DNA from: GCA-2706205 sp964215955
GTDB lineage: Bacteria > Bdellovibrionota > Bacteriovoracia > Bacteriovoracales > Bacteriovoracaceae
DNA length: 64,000 bases
Direction of reading: 5' to 3'
Assembly: GCA_964215955.1 (NCBI GenBank)
Contig: CAXPDR010000018.1
Span: 310,001 to 374,000 of the forward strand
This document shows, piece after piece, positions 27,572-35,972 of the stretch. Under the pieces are notes generated by a model. It did no database searches, had not been told where the DNA came from, and saw only the letters and a list, made by a program, of their open reading frames with translations. The translations under genes and the position numbers were made by a program. Within the stretch, counting starts at the first letter, position 1. Each line of letters starts with the position of its first letter.

Positions 27572-27601
27572 TTTACAGATATAAAGCTTTGAGTTTATTA
27601 T
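27572..27601 (+). promoter_or_regulatory. Promoter of the SRP RNA gene
   Basis: A -35 box TTTACA (27572-27577) and a -10 box TATTAT (27596-27601) with 18-nt spacing. The expected start, about 27608, coincides with the base of the SRP RNA stem. Confidence 0.55.
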
Positions 27602-27603
27602 GC

Positions 27604-27693
27604 TCTCGGCAGTTCACGACTGAGTTGCTGGGAATCCGCCAGGCCTGGAAGGGAGCAACGGTACCAGTATATTCTTTGTGTGTGCTGCCACTT
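27604..27693 (+). ncRNA. ffs: SRP RNA, small bacterial type (4.5S)
   Basis: It contains the conserved apical domain: GCTGGGAATCCGCCAGGCC, then TGGAAGGGAGCAACGGTACC, corresponding to the symmetric and asymmetric loops that bind Ffh. The terminal stem pairs GGCAGTTCAC (27608-27617) with GTGTGCTGCC (27680-27689). dnaX follows, as in many bacteria (ffs-dnaX-ybaB-recR). A T-rich stretch follows the 3' end. The exact ends are approximate. Confidence 0.9.
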
Positions 27694-27804
27694 TTCTTAA
27701 TATCGCTTATATTTCCTTACATTCCGATATCTTACAGTTTGCGAATTGACATTAAAGACTCACTCTATTAATTTGGCCTAAAGTTTTATTAAAGAGAGAG
27801 AGAA

Positions 27805-29532
27805 TTGAGTTACCAAGTATTTGCCCGTAAATGGAGACCTAGGTATTTTCGCGATGTAAAAGGCCAAGAGCACATCACGAGAACACTTGTGAACTCTATT
27901 AAAAATGACAAGATAGCTCATGCTTATTTACTCACGGGAACTCGTGGTATTGGGAAAACTACTATTGCAAGAATCTTTGCTAAGGCCATCAGATGTGAAG
28001 ATTTATCGCCAGAGGGTGAGCCTTGTTTAAAGTGTAGTTCATGTTTAACCATAGATTCTGGAAATTCACTTGATTATATAGAAGTGGATGGAGCTTCTAA
28101 TAACTCAGTTGATGATATTCGTGATCTTATTGAAAACGTTCAGTACTTACCGGCTAATGGGAAGTATAAAGTCTATGTCATTGATGAGGTTCATATGCTT
28201 TCGGTTAATGCGTTTAATGCATTACTGAAAACTTTAGAAGAGCCACCTGAACATGTTGTCTTTATTTTTGCGACAACAGACCCGCAAAAGCTAATTGGAA
28301 CCGTTCTTTCTAGATGTCAGCGTTTTGATTTTAAAAATTCATCAATAGAGGACTCCAAGTCTCTTATAAAGTATATTGCTGAAAATGAAGGGATAAGCTT
28401 TGAAAATGATTTAATTATTGATGAGCTTGCAAAACAAGGAAAAGGTTCTTTTAGAGATTCTTTATCATTGTTTGATCAAGTTTTGAGTTTATCAAATTCA
28501 AATACAATTTCTGAAGAAGCAATGAAATTATCCCTAGGAATTGCTAGTCGAGACTCAGTAAATAAAATAATTGAGGCCATACTTAAAAAAGACAGAGAAA
28601 AGGTTAAATCCCTTTTCATGGAAATAATGAGTGAAAACGTAGATCTTAAAGTGTTTTTATTACAAGTCTTAGATCGAGTTTATGCCGTTGTTTCTAACGT
28701 TGATAGAAATGGTAATTTTACAAATTCTCTTGGTATTAATAACGAAGTTTTAAGTAAGGTAACCTTAATCGAGGTTATGTGGATTTATGAATCTCTTGCT
28801 AAAGATTTAGAATGGGCACTTAATTCAATTGCTCCAGAAAATTCATCTATTTTTTGTTTTCTTAAAGTTACATTAAGAGAAGAACTCGCAGGAATTGCTC
28901 AAAGTAATCCAATTCAATCTGTAGAAATTCAAAAAAAAAAGATAATTGAACCTGTTACTTCTTCTGATCCAGTAGAAACTAAAGAAAATCTAGTAACAAC
29001 TCCGGAAACTCAAATTAAAGAGGAACCAATTGTAGAGTTAAAACCAGATTCAGAACAACCAGTTGAAGAAAGTAAGCCTCAGCCTCCAGAACAAGTGGAA
29101 GAAAAGTCTTGGGAAGGTTTTATTAAGTTTCTGTATCAGGAGGCTAAATCATTAGCTGTTAATATTGAAAGAGGAAATCTTTTAAATAAAGAAGACTTTG
29201 AGGAGCCAGGTGCTTTTTTAAGAGTAGCTTTTACAAAAGATTGTAAGATCTTTTTCGATTTTTTAAATGATATCGATAGAAAATATGAATTAATAGAGAT
29301 GTTATCTGAATATCTAGGACTTAATAAAGAGGACCTTAGTATTAACTTTGAAATCTTGGATGAGAACCTTGAAGAAAATCAAAGTTTTCAAAGTTCTGTT
29401 GAAATAGAAGAAAATAACATTGCTCAAGTTAAAGAAGAAAAAAGACAAGAGATTTTAAATAATAAGTTTATCAAGTCAGCAGAGGATTTATTTAACTCAA
29501 AGATTGATAAAGTCGTTTTAAACGAAGAATAA
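27805..29532 (+). CDS. dnaX: DNA polymerase III subunit tau (gamma by slippage)
   Basis: A 575-residue clamp-loader ATPase. It starts with TTG at 27805 behind a GAGAGAGA stretch. Walker A is GTRGIGKT (45-52). The zinc module uses Cys64, Cys74, Cys77 and Cys80. Walker B is VIDEVHML, the sensor 1 region is ATTDPQKL and the arginine-finger SRC motif is LSRCQRF. Domain III ends near residue 370. An acidic Pro-rich linker and a C-terminal tau domain follow (470-575). At 28931-28940 a run of ten A lies exactly at the domain III/linker boundary; both alternative frames stop within three codons, so a gamma form of about 380 residues is expected. Confidence 0.95.
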   Translation: MSYQVFARKWRPRYFRDVKGQEHITRTLVNSIKNDKIAHAYLLTGTRGIGKTTIARIFAKAIRCEDLSPEGEPCLKCSSCLTIDSGNSLDYIEVDGASNNSVDDIRDLIENVQYLPANGKYKVYVIDEVHMLSVNAFNALLKTLEEPPEHVVFIFATTDPQKLIGTVLSRCQRFDFKNSSIEDSKSLIKYIAENEGISFENDLIIDELAKQGKGSFRDSLSLFDQVLSLSNSNTISEEAMKLSLGIASRDSVNKIIEAILKKDREKVKSLFMEIMSENVDLKVFLLQVLDRVYAVVSNVDRNGNFTNSLGINNEVLSKVTLIEVMWIYESLAKDLEWALNSIAPENSSIFCFLKVTLREELAGIAQSNPIQSVEIQKKKIIEPVTSSDPVETKENLVTTPETQIKEEPIVELKPDSEQPVEESKPQPPEQVEEKSWEGFIKFLYQEAKSLAVNIERGNLLNKEDFEEPGAFLRVAFTKDCKIFFDFLNDIDRKYELIEMLSEYLGLNKEDLSINFEILDENLEENQSFQSSVEIEENNIAQVKEEKRQEILNNKFIKSAEDLFNSKIDKVVLNEE

Positions 29533-29546
29533 ATAAAGGAAGAATT

Positions 29547-29858
29547 ATGGCAAACATGAATCAACTAATGAAACAAGCTCAACAAATGCAAATGAAAATG
29601 AAAGCATTACAAGGTGAATTGGATTCAAGAGAGTTTGAAGCAAGCTCTGGTGGAGGAATGGTAACTGTAAGGGTTAATGGTAAACAAGAATTGCTTGATA
29701 TAAAAATCAATCCAGAGTGTGTTGATCCAAGTGATGTTGAAATGTTAGAAGATTTGATTAAAACGGCCGTATCAACTGCAATGAATGAAGCATCTGAAAC
29801 TGTTTCTAAGGCAATGAGTAAAGTTACAGGTGGAATGAATATTCCAGGATTATTTTAG
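29547..29858 (+). CDS. ybaB: YbaB/EbfC nucleoid-associated protein
   Basis: A 103-residue protein. The N-terminal Met/Gln-rich helix (MNQLMKQAQQMQMKMKALQG) and the core GGGMVTVRVNGKQELLDIKI are diagnostic. It forms DNA-binding dimers. It lies between dnaX (14 nt gap) and recR (TAGTG overlap), the classical order. Confidence 0.95.
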   Translation: MANMNQLMKQAQQMQMKMKALQGELDSREFEASSGGGMVTVRVNGKQELLDIKINPECVDPSDVEMLEDLIKTAVSTAMNEASETVSKAMSKVTGGMNIPGLF

Positions 29859-30451
29859 TGATAGAGCTTCCTGAATCCATTATAAATTCAGTAAAAAGCT
29901 TTTCAAAGCTTCCTGGTGTTGGTGAAAAGACCGCTTTAAGACAAATTATGTCTATGGTTAAATGGCAACCTTCCGATATCTTAGAATTTTCTGACTCAAT
30001 TAAAAGTTTAATGAATATTAATAGATGCAACGAATGTGGGTTATATTCTAATGATGACTTATGTGAAATTTGTTTAAGTGATTCGAGAAAAAGTGCTTCT
30101 ATCATGTGTGTTGTAGAAAACATTAATGATTTAATGGCAATTGAAAGAAGTAATGAATATCAAGGTATTTATCATGTACTGGGCGGAGTTTTAAATCCAT
30201 TAATGGGTGTAGGACCTGAACAATTAAAAATAGATAAATTAGTAGAGCGAGTAAAAAAGTACGAGATACAGACTTTAATTTTAGCCGTTAACCCTTCTGT
30301 TGAAGGCGATGCAACTTGTTCTTATATAAAACAATTGTTACAAGATGTTCACGTAGAGAGAATTGGCTTTGGAATACCAATGGGTGGTTCATTAGAGTTT
30401 CTAGATCCATTAACAATATCTAAAGCCCTAGAGAACAGGAAAAGAATTTAA
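29858..30451 (+). CDS. recR: Recombination mediator RecR
   Basis: A 197-residue protein starting with GTG inside the ybaB stop (TAGTG). Order: helix-hairpin-helix (SFSKLPGVGEKTALR, about 15-30), C4 zinc finger (CNECGLYSNDDLCEIC, about 55-70), Toprim domain with MCVVENINDLMAIE, and a C-terminal GIPMGGSLEFLD motif. It acts with RecF/RecO to load RecA on gaps. The next gene, mglB, starts right after the stop with no spacing. Confidence 0.95.
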   Translation: MIELPESIINSVKSFSKLPGVGEKTALRQIMSMVKWQPSDILEFSDSIKSLMNINRCNECGLYSNDDLCEICLSDSRKSASIMCVVENINDLMAIERSNEYQGIYHVLGGVLNPLMGVGPEQLKIDKLVERVKKYEIQTLILAVNPSVEGDATCSYIKQLLQDVHVERIGFGIPMGGSLEFLDPLTISKALENRKRI

Positions 30452-30931
30452 ATGAATTTAAATATTCTTGTTAAACAATTTTTTGTTGAAAATGATTATC
30501 AAAAAATATCCGATAGAATCATTGTTTTGCGCAGTGATGGCATTAAGGTATATTCAAATTTTGAAAATGACACAGAGGCTGCATCAATTGGAGCTTTAGT
30601 AAGTGGATTATGGCAAGCTGCAGAAACACTTGCATCAATGGATAATAATAAGAAAGACTATTTAGACTTCAGGTTAGGATTTGATACTTCATCAGATGGC
30701 CTTTACGTATTACCATTGACTGTGCTAGGAAGTACGTATTATATATGTGCAATTTACAAAGATGCTAGTAACCCAGCTAAGATGAAGCGTCATCTAAGGT
30801 TGCTAAAGGATAATTTGGAAGTGTATTTAAGTGAGTTGTCATTAGACAATGAAGAAAATAGAAATGGTTATTTATTTTCAGAAATCTCTGATGATGAAAT
30901 GGATAATTTGTTTTCATTTGGTGGGATGTAA
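30452..30931 (+). CDS. mglB: MglB, Roadblock/LC7 GTPase-activating protein
   Basis: A 159-residue protein, the same length as Myxococcus MglB. The core has Roadblock/LC7 alternation: DRIIVLRSDGIKVYS, then ASIGALVSGLWQAAETL, and LTVLGSTYYICAIYKD. It lies 2 nt before mglA. MglB is the GAP that restricts MglA-GTP to one pole. The sequence is diverged, and the assignment leans on the fold and the pairing with mglA. Its location within the dnaX-recR-dksA run, not a motility locus, is unusual. Confidence 0.75.
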   Translation: MNLNILVKQFFVENDYQKISDRIIVLRSDGIKVYSNFENDTEAASIGALVSGLWQAAETLASMDNNKKDYLDFRLGFDTSSDGLYVLPLTVLGSTYYICAIYKDASNPAKMKRHLRLLKDNLEVYLSELSLDNEENRNGYLFSEISDDEMDNLFSFGGM

Positions 30932-30933
30932 AT

Positions 30934-31527
30934 ATGTCTTTTGTTAATTATCATACGAAAGAAATAAATTGTAAGATCGTTTATTATGGCCCTGGTCTTG
31001 GGGGAAAAACGACAAATATCCAGCATGTTTATCAAAAAACAGCAGCGAATAATAAAGGTCAAATGGTCACTTTAAATACAGAAAATGAAAGAACATTGTT
31101 CTTTGATTTTTTACCATTAGACTTAGGAACAATTAGAGGTTTTAAAACAAGATTTCATTTGTATACGGTACCAGGCCAGGTATTTTATGAAGCAAGTAGA
31201 AAATTAATTTTAAGAGGTGTTGACGGGATTGTATTTGTCGCGGATTCTCAAGTTGAGAAGATGGAAGCTAATATTGAAAGCCTTGAAGGCCTTAAAAAGA
31301 ATTTAGTTGATCAAGGGCACGATATAACTAAAATACCGATTGTTATGCAATGGAATAAGAGAGATCTTCCCAATGTTATTGCGGAAGATGAAATGCAGAA
31401 GAAACTGAATGCTATTGATGCACCAGTTTTTAGTGCGTGTGCTATTAAGGGAGAGGGTGTTTTTGAAACACTTAAAAGTATAAGCAAACTAGTCTTACTA
31501 AACATTAAAGGTGGATTAGAAAATTAA
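30934..31527 (+). CDS. mglA: MglA, Ras-like polarity GTPase
   Basis: A 197-residue small GTPase. The P-loop is GPGLGGKTTN (19-28), the switch 2 region is VPGQVFYEASRKLIL (in place of DxxG), and the specificity motif is QWNKRDLP. These match the MglA family of Myxococcus and Bdellovibrio, where MglA-GTP controls polarity, gliding assembly or predatory invasion. mglB lies directly upstream. The GltD/E/G-like cluster at 1-5148 would supply the envelope part of the machine. Confidence 0.93.
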   Translation: MSFVNYHTKEINCKIVYYGPGLGGKTTNIQHVYQKTAANNKGQMVTLNTENERTLFFDFLPLDLGTIRGFKTRFHLYTVPGQVFYEASRKLILRGVDGIVFVADSQVEKMEANIESLEGLKKNLVDQGHDITKIPIVMQWNKRDLPNVIAEDEMQKKLNAIDAPVFSACAIKGEGVFETLKSISKLVLLNIKGGLEN

Positions 31528-31537
31528 GGAGTAATTC

Positions 31538-31966
31538 ATGAAAGGATTATCTAAAAAACAATTAAGTACTTTGAAGGATCAAATTCAAGCAGAAAGAGAG
31601 AGAATTTTAAATGGGTTTGATAACATTAATGAAGAAAAATACCATTTAAATAATGATGATAGATTTGATGAAGTTGATCAAGCAACTTCAGACTATACTA
31701 GATCTCAAATGTTGAGATTTAGAAACAGAGATTTGTTTTATTTAAAAAAATTAAATAAAGCCTTAGAAAAATTTGCATCCGATGAATATGGAATTTGTGA
31801 AGAATGTGATGCAAATATTAAATTTGAAAGACTTGCAGCAAGACCAACCGCAGAGCTTTGTATTTCTTGTAAGGATGAAGCTGAAAGAGAAGAGCAAAGC
31901 AGCATCGTTGGAAGACAGTCTAAATCAATGGGTAAAAATGTTGATTTAGTAAGAAGTACACTTTAA
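31538..31966 (+). CDS. dksA: DksA/TraR-family transcription factor
   Basis: A 142-residue protein with a coiled coil (about 5-85) whose tip includes acidic DDRFDEVDQATSD, as in DksA, then a C4 zinc finger CEECDANIKFERLAARPTAE followed by CISC. It binds the RNA polymerase secondary channel and works with ppGpp. Whether it is the main DksA or a paralogue cannot be judged here. It lies 10 nt after mglA. Confidence 0.85.
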   Translation: MKGLSKKQLSTLKDQIQAERERILNGFDNINEEKYHLNNDDRFDEVDQATSDYTRSQMLRFRNRDLFYLKKLNKALEKFASDEYGICEECDANIKFERLAARPTAELCISCKDEAEREEQSSIVGRQSKSMGKNVDLVRSTL

Positions 31967-31975
31967 GGAAGAAGT

Positions 31976-32818
31976 ATGAGCAAAATTGGGATAATTGGTG
32001 GAAGTGGTATCTATAATATAGATACTGTAAAAGTTATTAAAGAGCATGAAGTAACAACACCGTTTGGTAAACCGAGCGATAAGGTGTTGGAGCTTGAAGT
32101 TGGAGGACATAGCTTTTATTTTTTGCCAAGACATGGAAGAGGTCATGCAATAGCTCCATCCGATATTAATTATAGAGCTAATATCTATGCTATGAAATTA
32201 ATGGGAGTTAATACTCTTGTATCTATTTCTGCAGTTGGTTCATTAAAAGAAGAACATGCTCCTACTCATTTTGTTTTACCGTCACAATTTATTGATTGGA
32301 CTAAAGGTCTAAGGGCAAGAACATTTTTTACAGAAGGTGTCGTTGGACACGTGTCGACAGCATATCCAGTTGAGAGAAATCTACAGGAAAGAATAGGTTC
32401 TGTATTAGCAGATACTAATATTACTCATTCTATGGGCGGATCGTATGTGTGTATAGAGGGACCCCAGTTTTCTTCAAGAGCAGAATCTGAAATTTATAGG
32501 TCTTTCAATGCAGATGTAATTGGAATGACTAATGTTCCTGAAGCTTATCTTGCAAAAGAAGCTGGTATGGCTTATGCAACAGTTGCTATGGTTACAGATT
32601 ATGACTGCTGGAAAGAAGAGCATTGTTCAGTCGAAGAAATCATGAAAGTAATGGGAGATAATTATAAATCTGCTCAAGAACTCATCACCAAGCTTGTTCC
32701 AAACCTTTCTGAAAGCCCAATAGAATTCACTCCAGAAAATAAATATGCTGTTGTGACAAAACCTGAGCTTATTTCAAAAGAAAACCAAGAAATAATAAAT
32801 ACACTAATAAATGGATAA
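31976..32818 (+). CDS. mtnP: S-methyl-5'-thioadenosine phosphorylase
   Basis: A 280-residue PNP/MTAP-family enzyme. Visible motifs are IGGSGIYNID, the phosphate-binding RHGRGHAIAPSDINYRAN, CIEGPQFSSRAES and the nucleoside-site region VIGMTNVPEAYLAKEAGMAY. It phosphorolyses methylthioadenosine in methionine salvage. It overlaps rsmH by 8 nt and is 9 nt after dksA. The neighbours give no functional link beyond the shared operon. Confidence 0.9.
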   Translation: MSKIGIIGGSGIYNIDTVKVIKEHEVTTPFGKPSDKVLELEVGGHSFYFLPRHGRGHAIAPSDINYRANIYAMKLMGVNTLVSISAVGSLKEEHAPTHFVLPSQFIDWTKGLRARTFFTEGVVGHVSTAYPVERNLQERIGSVLADTNITHSMGGSYVCIEGPQFSSRAESEIYRSFNADVIGMTNVPEAYLAKEAGMAYATVAMVTDYDCWKEEHCSVEEIMKVMGDNYKSAQELITKLVPNLSESPIEFTPENKYAVVTKPELISKENQEIINTLING

Positions 32819-33791
32819 AAAGTATACCGAACATTACTCTGTATTTTATCGAGAATGTTTGGATGCATTTAAGTCTGCAAATCCAGATTCAACTTTTCGA
32901 GTCTTTGCTGATATGACCTTTGGTGGCGGTGGCCATAGTTTAGGAACAGTTAGAGAAATTGATAATTGTCATATGTATTCTGTAGATCAGGATCCAGATG
33001 CTATGAAAAATGGTTTAGAAAAAATTAAATCTGAAGGTTTTACTGAGCGTCTTTTTCTAAACAAAATGAATTTTGAATCATTTCCAAGCTTTATTAAAGA
33101 AAATCATTCTGAAGTGAAGTTTGATGGAATCCTAATGGACCTTGGAGTTTCATCACATCATTTTGATGATTTTTCTAGGGGTTTTTCTTTTAGAGAGGAT
33201 GCGCCTTTGGATATGCGTATGGACTATGGAAATGATGAGGTTCCAACTGCCGCTAATTTTCTAAATGAATACGATGAAGAAAGTATTGCTAATGTTATCT
33301 ATAAATATGGAGAAGAACATTATTCAAGAAGAATCGCTAAGGCGATTGTTGATTTTAGACAAGAAAAACCAATTGAAAGAACTAAAGAGTTAGAAGACAT
33401 AGTTTTTCATGCTTATCCTAAGCATTTGAGACATAAGAGAATTCATCCTGCGACTAAAACATTCCAAGCGTTAAGAATTTACGTAAACAGAGAATTAGAG
33501 GTACTTGAAGAGACAATAGTGGAGCTTTTTTCTCTGTTAAAAGTTGGTGGTATACTACAAATCATATCATTTCACTCACTTGAAGATAGAATTGTGAAAC
33601 ATAAGTTTAAAGAAATTTTTCAATCTGATAAAAATATTGTTAAAATATTAACTAAGAAGCCAATTCTGCCTTCAGATCAAGAGATTAAGGAAAACTCGAG
33701 ATCTAGGAGTGCAAAATTGAGAATCATTCAAAAAGTTGACCCAAATGCTCAAGGAGGAGTTGGTGGTAAGAAAAGCAAGAAAAAAAACTAA
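32811..33791 (+). CDS. rsmH: 16S rRNA m4C1402 methyltransferase
   Basis: A 326-residue enzyme (MraW). SAM motif I is DMTFGGGGHSLG. Other signatures are LMDLGVSSHHFDDFSRGFSF, DMRMD and RRIHPATKTFQALRIYVNRE (here KRIHPATKTFQALRIYVNRE), and IISFHSLEDRIVK. It opens the dcw cluster; mraZ, its usual neighbour, is absent. The C-terminus overlaps the ftsL-like gene. Confidence 0.95.
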   Translation: MDKKYTEHYSVFYRECLDAFKSANPDSTFRVFADMTFGGGGHSLGTVREIDNCHMYSVDQDPDAMKNGLEKIKSEGFTERLFLNKMNFESFPSFIKENHSEVKFDGILMDLGVSSHHFDDFSRGFSFREDAPLDMRMDYGNDEVPTAANFLNEYDEESIANVIYKYGEEHYSRRIAKAIVDFRQEKPIERTKELEDIVFHAYPKHLRHKRIHPATKTFQALRIYVNRELEVLEETIVELFSLLKVGGILQIISFHSLEDRIVKHKFKEIFQSDKNIVKILTKKPILPSDQEIKENSRSRSAKLRIIQKVDPNAQGGVGGKKSKKKN

Positions 33792-34077
33792 CCCAGCGCT
33801 CAAATATTTATCAGATAAAGTTTTTACATCTCAAACCCTTCCCCTCATTTTTGTAATTTCTATTATTGGAATTATGTTTGTTCTTATAAGGATGAAAGGC
33901 GTTGAGCAAGACTATAAATATAATGAAATTGCTAAGCGAATAAAAGTTCAAAAAATTCAAAATAAAGAACTAAAAGCCAAAAGGGCACGTGAGTTGTCGG
34001 TAAAAAAACTTAAGGCTTATGCAAAAAAATATAAATTAAATGAGCCAGATGAAAAGAGAGTTATTATAATTCCATAG
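33763..34077 (+). CDS. ftsL: FtsL-like division protein
   Basis: A 104-residue protein with one membrane helix (LIFVISIIGIMFVLIRM) and a periplasmic coiled coil (KRIKVQKIQNKELKAKRAREL). The start at GTG 33763 is preferred because AGGAGGAG lies just upstream; an in-frame TTG exists at 33736. It sits between rsmH and ftsI, the fixed position of ftsL, and overlaps rsmH. Sequence similarity to known FtsL is low, as is usual. Confidence 0.8.
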   Translation: MVRKARKKTNPALKYLSDKVFTSQTLPLIFVISIIGIMFVLIRMKGVEQDYKYNEIAKRIKVQKIQNKELKAKRARELSVKKLKAYAKKYKLNEPDEKRVIIIP

Positions 34078-34079
34078 TT

Positions 34080-35972
34080 ATGAAATTTAAAATTACATCT
34101 ATATTCTTATTTTTAAGTCTTCTTTTCATTTCTGTAATTGGAAAAGCACTTTATATTCAGGTTGTGAATAGAGATAAGCTTATTGCTTATTCTGAAAGTC
34201 AGATGGTGAGGAAAACTAAAATCTATCCAAAACGTGGGTATATCCTGGACCGAAATGACAATCCACTTGCTATTAATATTCAAAAATATAATTTATTCAC
34301 ATTTGTAAAAAAAGAAGAAAATTTAAAGCAAGAACTTAAACAATTAAAAAAAATTGTACCATCCATTAGTCTTGATAGAATCCTTAAATCAATTAAGACA
34401 AGAAAGAAGTTTACTTGGATTAAAAGGGAGATTGAGCTCTCAAAGAAGCAGGTAAAGGAAATAAAAAAGTTTAAGAGTATTCTTCTTGAAACTAAATCAA
34501 GCCGTTTTTACCCAAATCATGAACTTCTTTCACAAGTACTGGGATTTGTAGGAATTGACAATGATGGTCTTGCTGGAATCGAGTATGAATTCAATGATAA
34601 ACTACAAGGTGACCCTGAAATTTATAAATATTTTAGAGATGCTAAGGGCAGACCTATAAAATTTAAAAGTGCTAATTTAGATAAAAGAGCCGAGGATATT
34701 ACTCTCGCGGTCGATAAAGATATTCAAGCAAACTTAGAAGAGTATTTAAAAGAAGGTGTGGAGAAGCATGAGGCCTTAAGAGGTGGTGCTGCTGTAATGG
34801 ATGCAACCACGGGAGAGATTTGGGCAATGGCAAATTATCCAAGCTATGATCCAAATTATCCAAAGGTAAGTAACAATAAGAAGCTCTCATTTATAACTGA
34901 CCCATTTGAGCCAGGATCAGTTTTCAAAACTCTAACCATAGCAGCAGCTTTAGAAAATAATATTGTAAGAGAAGATACAAATTATTTTTGCGAAAGAGGA
35001 AAATTCAGAGTCGGTAATCACTATATTAGTGAATCAGATAATAGACATGCTTATGAATGGTTATCCGTAAGAGATATTTTAAAATACAGTTCAAATATTG
35101 GAACAACAAAAATTGCTTTTGATCTGACTTATCCAACATTGAAAAAGACATTAGATGAATTCTATATCGGAAAGAAAACAGGAGTTGAAATTCCTGGAGA
35201 GTCTAGAGGTATTCTAGATGATAAAGAAAATATTTCACCATTACGTTTAAGCAATATAAGTTTTGGTCAAGGAGTTGCAACAACAGGGATACAAATGTTA
35301 GCAAGTTATGCTCCTTTTGCTAATGGAGGTTATTACGTAAAGCCTACCATTCTTAAAATTTCAAAAGATCATCCAGTTCAGAGTAAAAAACTGTTTTCAA
35401 AAGAAACCTCAAGGATGGTGACTTCAATGTTGTTAGAGGCGGTTGAAGATGGAACTGGTGGTAATGCAAAAGTAAAACACTTTGAAATTGCAGGAAAGAC
35501 CTCAACAGCACAAAGAGCGGATGGTACAGGTAGGTATTCAGGTTATATCTCAGGGTTTATTGGTTATCCTGTTAATGTAGATAAGAGATTCATAGTATTT
35601 GTTTATGTAGATAATCCTAAAAAGGGTTACTATGGTAATACCGTAGCCGCTCCAATCTTTAAAAAAATCACAAAAAGTATTCTTTATAAAAATAAATCTT
35701 ATTCTGGCTTAGCCAAAGCTTCTCCTAATAAAAAGTCTGCATTAGATAATATAAGTATTAAGTATTCTGCTACACGAAAAGTAAGAAAAGGAATTACACC
35801 TAACCTGATTGGATTAGATAAAAATTCAACTTTTAAAATCCTAAACTCCTTAGATGTTAAATATAGCCATAAAGGATTTGGAATTGTAAAAAAGCAAACA
35901 CCTGCTCCTGGGACAACACTTGCAAAAGATACGATAATTAAAATTGAGTTTAAAGCTCCTTCCTATGATTAA
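34080..35972 (+). CDS. ftsI: Division-specific transpeptidase FtsI (PBP3) with C-terminal PASTA domain
   Basis: A 630-residue class B PBP. N-terminal membrane anchor (8-24), pedestal domain (RGYILDRNDNPLA), and transpeptidase domain with SxxK (GSVFK, Ser280), SxN (SSN, 337-339) and KTS (473-475, a KTG variant). A PASTA domain (about 565-628, ITPNLIGLDKNSTFKIL) closes it. PASTA on FtsI is less common in Proteobacteria than in Firmicutes. It overlaps murE by 8 nt. Confidence 0.95.
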   Translation: MKFKITSIFLFLSLLFISVIGKALYIQVVNRDKLIAYSESQMVRKTKIYPKRGYILDRNDNPLAINIQKYNLFTFVKKEENLKQELKQLKKIVPSISLDRILKSIKTRKKFTWIKREIELSKKQVKEIKKFKSILLETKSSRFYPNHELLSQVLGFVGIDNDGLAGIEYEFNDKLQGDPEIYKYFRDAKGRPIKFKSANLDKRAEDITLAVDKDIQANLEEYLKEGVEKHEALRGGAAVMDATTGEIWAMANYPSYDPNYPKVSNNKKLSFITDPFEPGSVFKTLTIAAALENNIVREDTNYFCERGKFRVGNHYISESDNRHAYEWLSVRDILKYSSNIGTTKIAFDLTYPTLKKTLDEFYIGKKTGVEIPGESRGILDDKENISPLRLSNISFGQGVATTGIQMLASYAPFANGGYYVKPTILKISKDHPVQSKKLFSKETSRMVTSMLLEAVEDGTGGNAKVKHFEIAGKTSTAQRADGTGRYSGYISGFIGYPVNVDKRFIVFVYVDNPKKGYYGNTVAAPIFKKITKSILYKNKSYSGLAKASPNKKSALDNISIKYSATRKVRKGITPNLIGLDKNSTFKILNSLDVKYSHKGFGIVKKQTPAPGTTLAKDTIIKIEFKAPSYD

